A stretch of DNA of 64,000 nucleotides from Massilia niastensis DSM 21313 (GCF_000382345.1 NZ_KB908102.1:16574-80573); one strand, 5' to 3'; counted from the stretch's first letter, positions 35,843 to 44,812 are shown. Numbers and translations: made by a program. Notes: a model not told the origin generated them from the sequence alone.

Positions 35843-38479
35843 ATGAACCAGGGGATGGCACGGCAGACCAGGCGCACCGCGATCGCGGCCGGAGTGGTGG
35901 CGGCATGCGTGATGGCGGCGCAGGCCCGGGCGCAGGAGCAGCAGGGCGAGACGCAGACGGTGGTGGTGACGGGCGTGCGCGCCGCGCTGGAACAGTCGCT
36001 GCGCCAGAAGCGCAATGCCGACGCGGTGGTCGAGGTGGTGACCGCGGAAGACATCGGCAAGATGCCCGACAAGAACGTGGCCGATGCGATCCAGCGCCTG
36101 CCGGGCGTGAACACCCAGTCCTCGGCCGGCGGCGAGGGCGGCTTCGGCGAGAACGACCGCGTCAGCCTGCGCGGCACCAGCCCCAGCCTGCAGCAGACCC
36201 TGTTCAACGGCCATGCGATCTCGACGGGCGACTGGTTCCTGCTGAACCAGATCGGCGGCAATGTCGGCCGCTCGAGCAGCTTCTCGCTGCTGCCCTCGGA
36301 ACTGGTGGGCTCGATCGTGGTGCAGAAGAGCCCGACGGCCGACCTGGTCGAAGGCGGGGTCTCGGGCGCGATCAATGTCATCACCCGCCGCCCGCTGGAC
36401 TTCCGCCAGCAGCTGACGGTGGAGGCTTCGGTGCAGGCCAACTACAACGACCTGTCGGAAGAAACCGAGCCGCACCTGTCCGGCCTGGTAAGCTGGAAGA
36501 ACGCCGGCAATACCGCCGGCATCCTGGTGCAGGCGTTCTCGGAAAAGGCCACCGTGCGCCGCGACGGCCAGGAGATCCTCGGCTACACCCCGATCAGCGC
36601 GACCAGCGCCGCCGCCATCGCCAATCCCGCGCTGGCCGGCGTGGCGGTGCCGACCTTCATCGGCGCCAGCCTGTTCGAGCAGACCAAGAAGCGCACCGGC
36701 GGCGCCTTCGACATCGAAGTGCGCCCCTCGCGCGACCTGAGCCTGGACCTGAACGGCTTCTATTCCGAACTCGAAGCCCCGCACCTGAACACCAACTGGC
36801 TGGCCGCGCCGGCCAACTCGATCAACAGCATGAACCTGGTCCCGGCCAACCCGGTGGTGCGCAACAACACCCTGGTAGCGGCCGGCTTCACCCGCAATGC
36901 GGGCGAGGTCGACAACATCTACCGCCCGGAAGCGGGCGGCGAATCGTGGTACCTGGACTTCAACGGCAAGCTGCGCGTCAGCCAGCGCCTGACCCTGTCG
37001 GGCAAGCTGGGCAAGACCCACGGCGTCGGCTATGACCGCAACGACGTGTTCTACCAGAACAATGTCGACGGCGGCATGGTGTATGCCCTGAACGGTCTCT
37101 CCCCGGCCTCGGTCGGCTACCCGGGCGGGAACACCACCTCGCCCGGCTCGACCGCGTGGGCCGGCGGCGGCGAGGCGCAGTCGGTCGACCAGGAAAAATA
37201 CGCCCAGCTCGACGGCGAATTGCGCCTCGACCATCCGCTGGCGCAGGCGCTGCGCTTCGGCGCGCGCTGGACCGACCACCACCGCACCGCCGAGCACCCG
37301 CTGGAGACCCGTCCGGGGCCGCTGGGCTTCACCAATCCCGGCCCGGCATGGAGCGGCCAGATGTATCCGTCCGACTTCGCCAACGGCCTGGGTGGCAACC
37401 TGGCGTCGAACTACTTCAAGTACGACGGCGCCGCGCTCGGCGCCTGGGGCGCGCTCCCCGGCAACCGCCTGCTCGACTACACGCTGCGCCACAACTGGAT
37501 GGACGAATTCCAGGTCGCCGAGAAGACCGCCGCGCTGTACGGCATGCTGGACTTCGGCGGCGAGCGCTGGAGCGGCAACCTCGGCCTGCGCGCGATCGAG
37601 ACGCGCCAGGCCACGGTGGTCAACCTGCCGGGCGGCCCGAGCCCGATCACCGGCTCGGCCTTCGGTCCCTATACCCCGACCACCTTCAAGCGCACCTACC
37701 GCGACTACCTGCCGAGCATGAATGTCAAATACGCGCTGACGCCGGACCTGAGCATCCGCAGCGCGCTGGCGAAGACCATGGCGCGCCCGGACTACAGCGC
37801 GCTGGGCGGCTCGGTATCGCTCAACGACGACGCCCTGAGCGGCAGCGGCGGCAACGTCAGGCTCGATCCGGTGCGCTCGACCAACTTCGACCTCTCGGCC
37901 GAATGGTACTTCGCACCCAAGGCGCTGCTGTCGGCAGGCTTCTTCTACATGGACCTGCGCTCGATCGTGGCCCAGGGCACCTCGAGCGGCACCTACTACA
38001 ACAACAAGCGCAGCGCCCTGGCCACCTACCAGATCACGTCGCCGTTCAACACCAGCGGCCGGAACCGGGGCGTGGAACTGAGCTGGCAGCAGCCGCTCGC
38101 GAACAACTTCGGCATGCTGGTCAACTATACCTTCGCCGACGGCGAACTGGACGACGGCGGCGAGCTGCTCAACTCCTCGAAGAATACCTGCAATGTCACC
38201 GGCTACTTCGAGAACGAGCGCTTTTCCGCACGGCTGGCCTACAACTACCGCTCGCGCTACAAGGCCGGCGTGGACCGCGGCGCCAGCCAGCACGTGGACG
38301 GCATGCCTTCGCTGGCGGGCTCGGTCAACGTCAAGCTGGGCGAGCGCCTGACCCTGAGCTTCGATGCGCTGAACCTGACCAACGAGACCATCAGGATGTA
38401 CGCCGAAAACGAAGACCGGCCGCGCGCGTTCTACTCGAACGGCCGCACCTTCTACCTCGGCCTGCGCGGCAAGCTGTAA
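35843..38479 (+). CDS. TonB-dependent receptor of an amino-sugar uptake operon
   Basis: 878 residues; a purine-rich GGGGGAGA precedes the ATG. Sec signal about 1-30. Plug domain with GKMPDKNVADAIQRLPGVNT (about 71-91, abridged), EGGVSGAINVITRRP near 170, and a long beta-barrel ending in FYLGLRGKL, whose terminal aromatic strand suits BAM insertion. The QSLRQKRNADAVVEVVT opening and plug fit the carbohydrate/CirA-like TonB receptors. Next to a GH20 gene, so chitooligosaccharide or murein-derived GlcNAc glycan import is the likely role. Confidence 0.92.
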   Translation: MNQGMARQTRRTAIAAGVVAACVMAAQARAQEQQGETQTVVVTGVRAALEQSLRQKRNADAVVEVVTAEDIGKMPDKNVADAIQRLPGVNTQSSAGGEGGFGENDRVSLRGTSPSLQQTLFNGHAISTGDWFLLNQIGGNVGRSSSFSLLPSELVGSIVVQKSPTADLVEGGVSGAINVITRRPLDFRQQLTVEASVQANYNDLSEETEPHLSGLVSWKNAGNTAGILVQAFSEKATVRRDGQEILGYTPISATSAAAIANPALAGVAVPTFIGASLFEQTKKRTGGAFDIEVRPSRDLSLDLNGFYSELEAPHLNTNWLAAPANSINSMNLVPANPVVRNNTLVAAGFTRNAGEVDNIYRPEAGGESWYLDFNGKLRVSQRLTLSGKLGKTHGVGYDRNDVFYQNNVDGGMVYALNGLSPASVGYPGGNTTSPGSTAWAGGGEAQSVDQEKYAQLDGELRLDHPLAQALRFGARWTDHHRTAEHPLETRPGPLGFTNPGPAWSGQMYPSDFANGLGGNLASNYFKYDGAALGAWGALPGNRLLDYTLRHNWMDEFQVAEKTAALYGMLDFGGERWSGNLGLRAIETRQATVVNLPGGPSPITGSAFGPYTPTTFKRTYRDYLPSMNVKYALTPDLSIRSALAKTMARPDYSALGGSVSLNDDALSGSGGNVRLDPVRSTNFDLSAEWYFAPKALLSAGFFYMDLRSIVAQGTSSGTYYNNKRSALATYQITSPFNTSGRNRGVELSWQQPLANNFGMLVNYTFADGELDDGGELLNSSKNTCNVTGYFENERFSARLAYNYRSRYKAGVDRGASQHVDGMPSLAGSVNVKLGERLTLSFDALNLTNETIRMYAENEDRPRAFYSNGRTFYLGLRGKL

Positions 38480-38490
38480 GCAGGATGCCG

Positions 38491-40971
38491 ATGCGCGAGC
38501 ATGAATCCGGAACGGGCGCGACGCCGGTCGCCGTGTCCTGGGAATGCCTGACCAACACCCTCGATGACGCCAGCTTCCGGGCGCGCCTGGAGCTGACCAA
38601 CGTGTCGGAGCAGGCGCTCGCCCCGGGATGGGCGGTGTGCTTCAACACCTGCCGCAAGGCGCTGGCCGGCAGCGTGACGCCAGGCTATGCGATCGAGCAC
38701 CTGAACGGCGACCTGTTCCGCCTGACGATGGCGGACGCCGGCGCCTGGCTGCCGGGGCAGCGCCACCGCGTCGAGTACAGTTCGCTGCACTGGGCGATCA
38801 GCGTCACCGATGCGCCGCTCGGCTTTTACCTGATCCCGGGAGACGGCGGCGCAGCGCTCGACCTGGGCGATCCGGCGATCGCGCCCTTCGCGCAGCCGGA
38901 GCAGCGCCGGCGCAGCAGCGAAGACCGGCTGCCGACCGAGGATGCGCGGCGCCGCCATGCGCGCAATGCCGGCCTGCGGCTGCTGCCGGAGGACGAGCTG
39001 GGCCGCATCACGCCGCGCCCGCTCCTGGCCCGTTTCGAGTCCGGACGGTGCCGCCTGGGACCTGATTCCCTGCCGCTGCATGAAGCCGCCCTGGTGAACG
39101 AAGCGGCGCTGCTGGCGGCCATGCTGGAAGCCTTGCCGCCGGCGCCGGGCGAAGCGGCTGGCATCGCTCTCGAGACCGGGCCGGTCGATTGCGCCGTGCC
39201 CGGCGCGCCGCAGGAGGCCTACGAGATCGTGATCACGCCTGGCCAGGTGCGCATCCGCGGCGCAGGCAGCCACGGCGTGTTCAACGCCATCCAGAGCCTG
39301 GCGCAGCTGCTGGCGCCGGACGGCAGCCTGCCGTTGGGACGGGTGCTGGATGCGCCGCGCTTCGGCTACCGCGGCATGATGCTCGACGTGGCGCGCCACT
39401 TCGCCGGCGTCGACACCGTGCTGCGCCTGCTCGACTGCATGGCGAGCTACAAGCTGAACCGCTTTCACTTCCACCTGACCGACGACGAAGGCTGGCGCCT
39501 GGCGATCGGCGCGCTGCCCGAACTGACCGCGATCGGCGCGCGCCGCGGCGTCGCCAGCGATGGCCAGTCCTGCCTGCCGCCCTCGTTCGGCTCGGGCGCC
39601 GCCGTCGACGGTTCGGCCGGCACCGGCTACTACAGCGCCGAGGAATTCATCACCATCCTGCGCCATGCGCAGGCGCGCCACATCGAGGTGATCCCGGAGT
39701 TCAACATGCCCGGCCACGCGCGCGCGGCGGTGGTGGCGATGCGCGCCCGCTACGAACGCCTGCGCGCCGCCGGCGACCTCGAAGGCGCCGAACGCTACCT
39801 GCTGAGCGACCCGGACGACCGCTCCGACTATGAATCGGTCCAGCTGTGGCAGGACAACGTGATCTGCATCGCGCTGCCCTCGGTCGACCGCTTCATCGAC
39901 ACCGTGGTGGGAACGGTGTGCGCGCTGTACCGCAAGGCCGGCGTGATGCTGCGCGTGATCCACACCGGCGGCGACGAAGTGCCGGCCGGCGCCTGGCTCG
40001 GGTCGCCGCGCTGCCGCGCGAAGATGGCGCAGGAAGGCTGGACCTCGGCGGCGCAGCTGCATGGCGACTTCGTGGCGCGCTGCCGCGCGATCCTGGCGCG
40101 CCACGGGGTCGGCTTCGCGGGCTGGGAAGAGACCGCGCTGGTGGAAGAGCAGGGCGGCGCGATGCGGCCCAACCCGCGCTTCGCCGGGCCGGGCTTCCAC
40201 GTCTACGTGTGGAACAATGCCTGGGGCTCGGGCCAGGAGGACTGCGCCTACCGGCTGGCCAACGCCGGCTACGAGGTGGTGCTGTCCAACGCGTCCAACC
40301 TGTACTTCGACCTGGCCTATGCCAAGCATCCCGAGGAGCCGGGCTACTACTGGGCCGGTTTCGTCGAGACCCGCCATGCGTTTTCCTTCTGCCCGCTGGA
40401 CGCCGCCGCCACGCTCGAACACGACCCGATGGGACGCAGGCTCGATCCGGCGCTGCTGGCGCGCATGCAGCGCCTGGAGGCCGGCAGCCATGGCCGCATC
40501 GTTGGCCTGCAGGGGCAGCTGTGGGGCGAGAACGCGCGCAGCGCCGCGCGCATCGATTACCTGGCGCTGCCGCGCCTGATCGCGCTGGCCGAGCGGGCCT
40601 GGGCGCCGGATCCCGGCTGGCAGCACATCCCCGACGCGCGCGAGCGCGCCGCCGTGGTGGAGCGCGACTGGAACGAATTCGCCAACCGGCTCGGACGGCG
40701 CGAGCTGCCGCGCCTGGACCGCGCGCCGCGCCCCTATGGCTACCGCCTGCCGCCGCCAGGCGTGCTGCTGCGCGACGGGGCGGCCCATGCGAATGTCGCC
40801 TTGCCGGGACTTGCCCTGCATTACACTGTCGACGGTTCCGAGCCGCATGCGGGCGCGGCGCGCTATGCAGGGCCGGTGCCGCTGGCGGCAGGCAGCACGT
40901 TCCGGATCGCCAGTTTCGATACCCGCGGCCGCCACAGCCGCATCGTCAGCCTGACCCTGGATATGCCATGA
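38491..40971 (+). CDS. Family 20 glycoside hydrolase (beta-N-acetylhexosaminidase)
   Basis: 826 residues; start at the ATG at 38491, with an AGG 6 bases upstream (an ATG at 38485 is also possible). Order: N-terminal CHB_HEX carbohydrate-binding-like region (about 1-140), small GH20b domain (about 160-285), GH20 TIM barrel (about 300-730) and C-terminal CHB_HEX_C-like domain (about 740-826). Catalytic Asp-Glu pair in HTGGDEVPAGAW; N-terminal barrel motif FHFHLTDDEGWRL. No signal peptide is visible. Its last bases overlap the permease ATG (ATGA), so the two are coupled. Likely cleaves terminal GlcNAc from imported oligosaccharides. Confidence 0.93.
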   Translation: MREHESGTGATPVAVSWECLTNTLDDASFRARLELTNVSEQALAPGWAVCFNTCRKALAGSVTPGYAIEHLNGDLFRLTMADAGAWLPGQRHRVEYSSLHWAISVTDAPLGFYLIPGDGGAALDLGDPAIAPFAQPEQRRRSSEDRLPTEDARRRHARNAGLRLLPEDELGRITPRPLLARFESGRCRLGPDSLPLHEAALVNEAALLAAMLEALPPAPGEAAGIALETGPVDCAVPGAPQEAYEIVITPGQVRIRGAGSHGVFNAIQSLAQLLAPDGSLPLGRVLDAPRFGYRGMMLDVARHFAGVDTVLRLLDCMASYKLNRFHFHLTDDEGWRLAIGALPELTAIGARRGVASDGQSCLPPSFGSGAAVDGSAGTGYYSAEEFITILRHAQARHIEVIPEFNMPGHARAAVVAMRARYERLRAAGDLEGAERYLLSDPDDRSDYESVQLWQDNVICIALPSVDRFIDTVVGTVCALYRKAGVMLRVIHTGGDEVPAGAWLGSPRCRAKMAQEGWTSAAQLHGDFVARCRAILARHGVGFAGWEETALVEEQGGAMRPNPRFAGPGFHVYVWNNAWGSGQEDCAYRLANAGYEVVLSNASNLYFDLAYAKHPEEPGYYWAGFVETRHAFSFCPLDAAATLEHDPMGRRLDPALLARMQRLEAGSHGRIVGLQGQLWGENARSAARIDYLALPRLIALAERAWAPDPGWQHIPDARERAAVVERDWNEFANRLGRRELPRLDRAPRPYGYRLPPPGVLLRDGAAHANVALPGLALHYTVDGSEPHAGAARYAGPVPLAAGSTFRIASFDTRGRHSRIVSLTLDMP

Positions 40972-42266
40972 GCGCCATGCACGACCTGACCCCGCCCGCC
41001 GCCGCCGTAGGCACGCACCGCCATCCGCTGGCCTGGGTGCCGACCCTGTACCTGGCGCAGGGACTGCCGTTCTACGCGGTGGCGCTGGTGGCCGGGCAGA
41101 TGCTCAAGAGTATGGGCGTGTCCAACGGCGAGATCGCGCGCTGGACCGGGGCGCTGGGCCTGGCCTGGGCCTTCAAGGCGCTCTGGAGCCCGTTCCTGGA
41201 ACTGGCGCCCAGCAAGCGCATGGCGGTGGTGGCCTTCCAGCTGATCGGCGGCGCCAGCCTCGGGCTGGTCGCGCTGGCGCTGCAGCTGCCGGCCTGGTTC
41301 GCGCTGTGCATGGCGCTGTTCGCGCTGGTGGCGCTGGCGTCGAGCACGCACGACATCGTGGCCGACGGCATCTACATCGCCAACCTGGACATGCGCGAGC
41401 AGGCCGCCTATGCCGGCTGGCAGGGCGCCTTCTTCAATGCCGCCAAGTTCCTGTCGCTGGGCGGCCTGCTGATCCTGGCGGGCTACCTGGAGGAGCATAT
41501 CGGCGCCAGCGGCGCCTGGACCACGGTGTTCGCCCTGCTCGGCGCCCTGATGCTGGTGCTCGGCCTGTACCACGTGCGTGCGCTGCCCGCCGGGGAAGCG
41601 GCGCCGGCGCCGGTCCGGCGCGACCTGGGCGCGATCGCGGCAACCCTGCTCGATGTGATCCGCAGCTTCTTCGCCAAGCCGGGGATCTGGATGGCGATCC
41701 TGTTCATCGTCCTGTTCCGGGCCGGCGAGGGGCAGATCCAGAGCATCGGGCCGCTGTTCCTGCGCGACGCGCGCGCGGTGGGCGGGCTGGGCCTGAGCAC
41801 CGCCGAAGTGGGCTGGGTGTACGGCACCGTCGGCACCGCGGCCTTCCTGGCCGGCAGCATGGCCGGCGGCTATTTCACGGCCTGGCTCGGCCTGAAGCGC
41901 GCCATGCCTTTCCTGATCGTGGCGATGAACCTGCCGAACGCGGTGTTCTGGTACCTGAGCGAGGCCCAGCCCGAGGCGCTGGGCGTGATCGCGAGCGCGC
42001 TGGGCGCCGAGATGTTCGGCTACGGATTCGGCTTCGTGGGCGTGATCCTGTTCATCATGCAGGTCGTGGCCAGCGGCCGCTACCAGGCCGCGCACTATGC
42101 GCTCGGCACCGGCTTCATGCAGCTCGGCTTCGTGCTGTTCAAGGTGATCAGCGGCGACATCCAGCAGGCGCTGGGCTACCGCGACTTCTTCCTGTGGGTG
42201 CTGGCGGCGGCGCTGCCGGTGCTGGTGCTGAGCCGCTTCATGCGGCTGGCGCCTAGCGCTTCTTGA
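40968..42266 (+). CDS. AmpG-like MFS sugar permease
   Basis: 432 residues. Twelve TM segments are expected from the hydrophobic pattern, starting with WVPTLYLAQGLPFYAVAL; the opening QGLPFY ... FKALWSPFLE block is like AmpG/PAT-type permeases, which carry GlcNAc-anhydromuropeptides. Coupled to the GH20 gene by an ATGA overlap, so it probably moves the enzyme's substrate or product across the inner membrane. Its end overlaps by 14 bp the convergent AraC-type regulator. Substrate (murein fragment versus chitobiose) is open. Confidence 0.87.
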   Translation: MSAMHDLTPPAAAVGTHRHPLAWVPTLYLAQGLPFYAVALVAGQMLKSMGVSNGEIARWTGALGLAWAFKALWSPFLELAPSKRMAVVAFQLIGGASLGLVALALQLPAWFALCMALFALVALASSTHDIVADGIYIANLDMREQAAYAGWQGAFFNAAKFLSLGGLLILAGYLEEHIGASGAWTTVFALLGALMLVLGLYHVRALPAGEAAPAPVRRDLGAIAATLLDVIRSFFAKPGIWMAILFIVLFRAGEGQIQSIGPLFLRDARAVGGLGLSTAEVGWVYGTVGTAAFLAGSMAGGYFTAWLGLKRAMPFLIVAMNLPNAVFWYLSEAQPEALGVIASALGAEMFGYGFGFVGVILFIMQVVASGRYQAAHYALGTGFMQLGFVLFKVISGDIQQALGYRDFFLWVLAAALPVLVLSRFMRLAPSAS

Positions 42267-43158
42267 CCGGCAGGGCGAGCCAGCCCTGCCACTGGCCGTC
42301 GGGGGCGCGCTCGACCTTCTGGATATGCGGGCGCGTGCTGTCCAGGCGCCACAGCGCCTGCCTGTCGAGCCAGTCCTCGTACATCGAGCGGAAGCGCGGC
42401 CACTCGTGGCGGAAATCGAGGCAGGCATAGATCCCGGCCGGCAGCACGCGCAGCCCCAGGGCCGGGTCGCCGCCGTCGCTGGCGAAGCCGAAGTCGTAGC
42501 AGTATTCGCGCTCCCCGGTGAAGCCCGGGTCCTCGTCGAACACGCCGTACCAGGGCGCGCCGCGCGCCACCCCGCCATCCTGTTCGCGCTCGCAGATGAA
42601 GGTATTGCAGGCGATCGACAGCGCCGCCCCCGACTGGCCGAAGTAGCGCTGGTAGCGCAGGCTCACGGCCGGCAGGCTGCGCACGTTGACGCGCGCGGCG
42701 ACGCTGCCCGGCTCGGGAGGACAGTAGGGCGCCAGGATCGCATCGAGGTTGGCGGGTTCGGCGACGAAGAAGCTGACGTCGCTCTCGCGCCCGACCTGGG
42801 CGTCCATGTAGGCGCGCCAGCCGCCTTCGCGCCAGGCCTTGGCGGACATCGCGAACTGCTGCTTGAAGGCCTTGGCGAAGGCCGCGTTGGACGGGAAGCC
42901 GCAGTCCTGCGCGATGCGCACGACCGGCACGTCCGGCTCGTGGCGCAGCAGGTGGGCGGCGCGGCGCAGGCGGCGCTTGCGCTGGTATTCGACGGCCGAA
43001 AAGCCGGTCAGCTCGCGGAAGATGCGGTCGAAGTGGAAGCAGGAATAGCTGGCCGACGCCGCCAGGCTGTCGAGCGCCAGCGGATCGCCGACCGAGTCGA
43101 GCATCAGGTCCATGACCTCGTACAGGCGCGAGACGCGCGAAGGGAACCGGGTCGTCAT
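42253..43158 (-). CDS. AraC-family regulator with GyrI-like effector domain
   Basis: 301 residues. AraC DNA-binding domain at the N-terminus (about 8-115): LDSLAASASYSCFHFDRIF and VVRIAQDCGFPSNAAFAKAFKQQF as the two HTH units. C-terminal GyrI-like small-molecule-binding domain (about 155-298) with ARVNVRSLPAVSLRYQRYFG and LRVLPAGIYACLDF. Such Rob/SoxS-like fusions respond to hydrophobic cations or drugs. Its 3' end overlaps the permease gene; regulation of the operon is possible but not shown. Confidence 0.9.
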   Translation of the reverse strand: MTTRFPSRVSRLYEVMDLMLDSVGDPLALDSLAASASYSCFHFDRIFRELTGFSAVEYQRKRRLRRAAHLLRHEPDVPVVRIAQDCGFPSNAAFAKAFKQQFAMSAKAWREGGWRAYMDAQVGRESDVSFFVAEPANLDAILAPYCPPEPGSVAARVNVRSLPAVSLRYQRYFGQSGAALSIACNTFICEREQDGGVARGAPWYGVFDEDPGFTGEREYCYDFGFASDGGDPALGLRVLPAGIYACLDFRHEWPRFRSMYEDWLDRQALWRLDSTRPHIQKVERAPDGQWQGWLALPVKKR

Positions 43159-43307
43159 GCCGGCGTCCTCGCGGGGCGGTGCGTCAGTGCGGCGGGCAGG
43201 TCGATGGAAGGACGGCGGGACATCGCATGGCGTGTTGACTCGATGGAATCAATTATGCGGCGAAATGCGATGTCGTGGCGAAATATGTGCGGCAGCCGCG
43301 CAACAGC

Positions 43308-43772
43308 TCAGGAGGCGTCCGCCTGCACGGCGCCGGCCTCGCCGCGCTCCAGGCGCGTGGTCTTGAGCGTGACCGGTTCGCCGCATTCGGAACAGAACTG
43401 GCCGGCGCGGGTGATCCTGCCGCAGGTCGTGTGGCGCAGGCGCAGCGGCGGGGCCTGTTCGGACGGCATCCATTCCTCGGCATAGCGCATCAGTTCGAGC
43501 ACGACCGGCAGCAGCGCCAGGCCGGCCTTGGTCAGGCGGTAGGCGTAGCGCGGCGGGCGTTCCTGGTACTGCTGCTTGGAAAGAATGCCGCCTTCCATCA
43601 TACGGTTCAGGCGGTTCGACAGGATGTTGGTCGACACCCCGGTCTTCTTCTGCAGTTCGTCGAACTTCTGCGGCCCCTGGAACAGTTCGCGCAGGAGCAG
43701 CATGATCCATTCGTCGCCGATCAGGCTGGCGGCGCGGGCCATCGGGCAGGCGGGCAGGGAGAGGGTATCCAT
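43308..43772 (-). CDS. HxlR-family winged-helix regulator
   Basis: 154 residues. Winged-helix HxlR fold at about 10-105: CPMARAASLIGDEWIMLLLRELFQGP, KTGVSTNILSNRLNRM and RPPRYAYRLTKAGLALLPV (segments quoted partially). The C-terminal tail carries CGRITRAGQFCSECGEP, four Cys-like spacings suggesting a small zinc ribbon, an unusual addition. HxlR proteins often respond to formaldehyde, thiol or electrophile stress. Weak ribosome site; the ATG at 43772 is the best start. Two direct repeats upstream (43788-43804, 43827-43843) are likely operators. Confidence 0.9.
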   Translation of the reverse strand: MDTLSLPACPMARAASLIGDEWIMLLLRELFQGPQKFDELQKKTGVSTNILSNRLNRMMEGGILSKQQYQERPPRYAYRLTKAGLALLPVVLELMRYAEEWMPSEQAPPLRLRHTTCGRITRAGQFCSECGEPVTLKTTRLERGEAGAVQADAS

Positions 43773-43787
43773 GGGTCGATTGTAAGT

Positions 43788-43804
43788 GCTTGCAAAATGA
43801 AAGT
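43788..43804. promoter_or_regulatory. Direct repeat A, candidate HxlR operator
   Basis: GCTTGCAAAATGAAAGT. An identical copy lies 39 bp away (43827-43843). Each copy contains an imperfect dyad CTTnCAnnnTGnAAG. This copy starts 16 bases before the hxlR-type ATG, an operator position. Confidence 0.6.
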
Positions 43805-43826
43805 CTATGGCCTACCATGACCACAC

Positions 43827-43843
43827 GCTTGCAAAATGAAAGT
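43827..43843. promoter_or_regulatory. Direct repeat B, candidate HxlR operator
   Basis: Second identical copy of GCTTGCAAAATGAAAGT, in the divergent region between the HxlR gene and the small membrane ORF at 43890. The 39-bp step between copies is near four helical turns, so both would be bound on the same DNA face. Confidence 0.6.
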
Positions 43844-43889
43844 GACTTGCGGCGCCTCCGATCAACACCTTCCTGAAAGTGCTCACATC

Positions 43890-44009
43890 ATGTTCGGCTA
43901 TCTCCTGATCCTGTCCGTCGCCGGTGTCGTCGCTGTTGTCGCCGTGGCCAATGTCGCGCGTTCCGTACCCGACCGTAACGAAGACATGGTGCTGTCGCTG
44001 CATCCCTGA
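43890..44009 (+). CDS. 39-residue single-TM protein (candidate)
   Basis: ATG at 43890 opens MFGYLLILSVAGVVAVVAVA, one TM helix (about 3-22), followed by a charged tail NVARSVPDRNEDMVLSLHP. There is no strong ribosome site. It is divergent from the HxlR gene and lies just beyond the direct repeats, so it may be the regulator's target. Too short for family assignment; the hydrophobic helix is the main evidence. Confidence 0.4.
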   Translation: MFGYLLILSVAGVVAVVAVANVARSVPDRNEDMVLSLHP

Positions 44010-44022
44010 ATTCGGCGCCATG

Positions 44023-44046
44023 AAAAACGCCACCCGCAGGGTGGCG
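44023..44046 (-). terminator. Rho-independent terminator
   Basis: CGCCACCC-GCA-GGGTGGCG stem with AAAAA on the left (U5 on the minus strand), 27 bases downstream of the SnoaL-like gene end. Confidence 0.85.
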
Positions 44047-44073
44047 TCGGCGTTGCCGTCCAGCCGGACGGAA

Positions 44074-44517
44074 TCAATGATGCAGTTGCGAGCCGATCGG
44101 GATCTGCGCGCCCATGTCGGGACGAAATGCCTTGACGGTTGCCCCGGTGTCGCTGAATGCTTCGAACCGGGCCACCTTGCCGTCGCGCATGGTGAACACA
44201 TGCGCCCACGGGGTTTCATAGCTGCGTCCGGTCGGCCTGGCTACCCAGGCAGCTTCCCCGAGGGCGACCACCTTGTCACCTTCGGCGATGCATTCCTTGA
44301 GTTCGAAACGCTGGGTTTCCACGGAGCTGGCAAGCTTGCTGAAGAACTCGGCGATGCCCGCCTTGCCGTGGAAGGAACCGGAGAAGGGTACATATTCCGA
44401 TTCCGGGATGATCCACTCTGCGTCGTCGTGATAGCGTTCCAGCAGCCCGGCGATATCGCCGCTCTGGAACAGCCGGTAACCCTCCTGGACCAGCTGTTTG
44501 TTTTGTTGTGCGTCCAT
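44074..44517 (-). CDS. SnoaL-like/NTF2-fold protein
   Basis: 147 residues from the ATG at 44517 with GAGGAGAT upstream. NTF2-like cone fold signatures: YRLFQSGDIAGLLERYHDDAEW, FHGKAGIAEFFSKL and GRSYETPWAHVFTMRDGKVARFEAF (partly cited). Such proteins bind small hydrophobic ligands or act as isomerases or polyketide cyclases. Substrate unknown; it is the only gene on its transcript. Confidence 0.85.
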   Translation of the reverse strand: MDAQQNKQLVQEGYRLFQSGDIAGLLERYHDDAEWIIPESEYVPFSGSFHGKAGIAEFFSKLASSVETQRFELKECIAEGDKVVALGEAAWVARPTGRSYETPWAHVFTMRDGKVARFEAFSDTGATVKAFRPDMGAQIPIGSQLHH

Positions 44518-44748
44518 GATGATCTCCTCGGGTTGTCGGCCCCCGCGGCAGGCGTGATGGACCCCGCCATGGATGGCCGATACCTTCAGCCTAGCGCCGC
44601 ATCCCCGGAAATCAAGGCAAGGGAGACTTCAGGCAGACCCGGTCCCGGCAGCGGGGAGGCGCCGCCGCTGCGTCAATACCGAGCACCGCAGGAAACGCGA
44701 AAAAGATGAGTGTCCTGCAATGGAAGGCTTTTTTGTCACAAAAACGCA

Positions 44749-44791
44749 CTAGTGGGTCACTTGGCCACTCCGTTGCCAAGTGACCCACTAG
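44749..44791. repeat. Perfect 17-bp inverted repeat upstream of the BCCT remnant
   Basis: CTAGTGGGTCACTTGGC (44749-44765), 9-base loop CACTCCGTT, and its exact reverse complement (44775-44791), 22 bases before the ATG at 44813. It lacks a T run on the + strand. It may be a 5' UTR structure, a protein site or a mobile-element or recombination scar. The stem is AT-richer than the surroundings. Confidence 0.8.
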
Positions 44792-44812
44792 CGTTTGCCT
44801 TCAGGAGTCATC

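Noticed and set aside
35735..38293. About 850-codon minus frame over the TonB receptor
   Set aside because: Arg/Ala-rich shadow; TonB receptor on the + strand has signal peptide, plug and barrel end.
38452..40935. About 830-codon minus frame over the GH20 gene
   Set aside because: Antisense shadow of a gene with catalytic GGDE.
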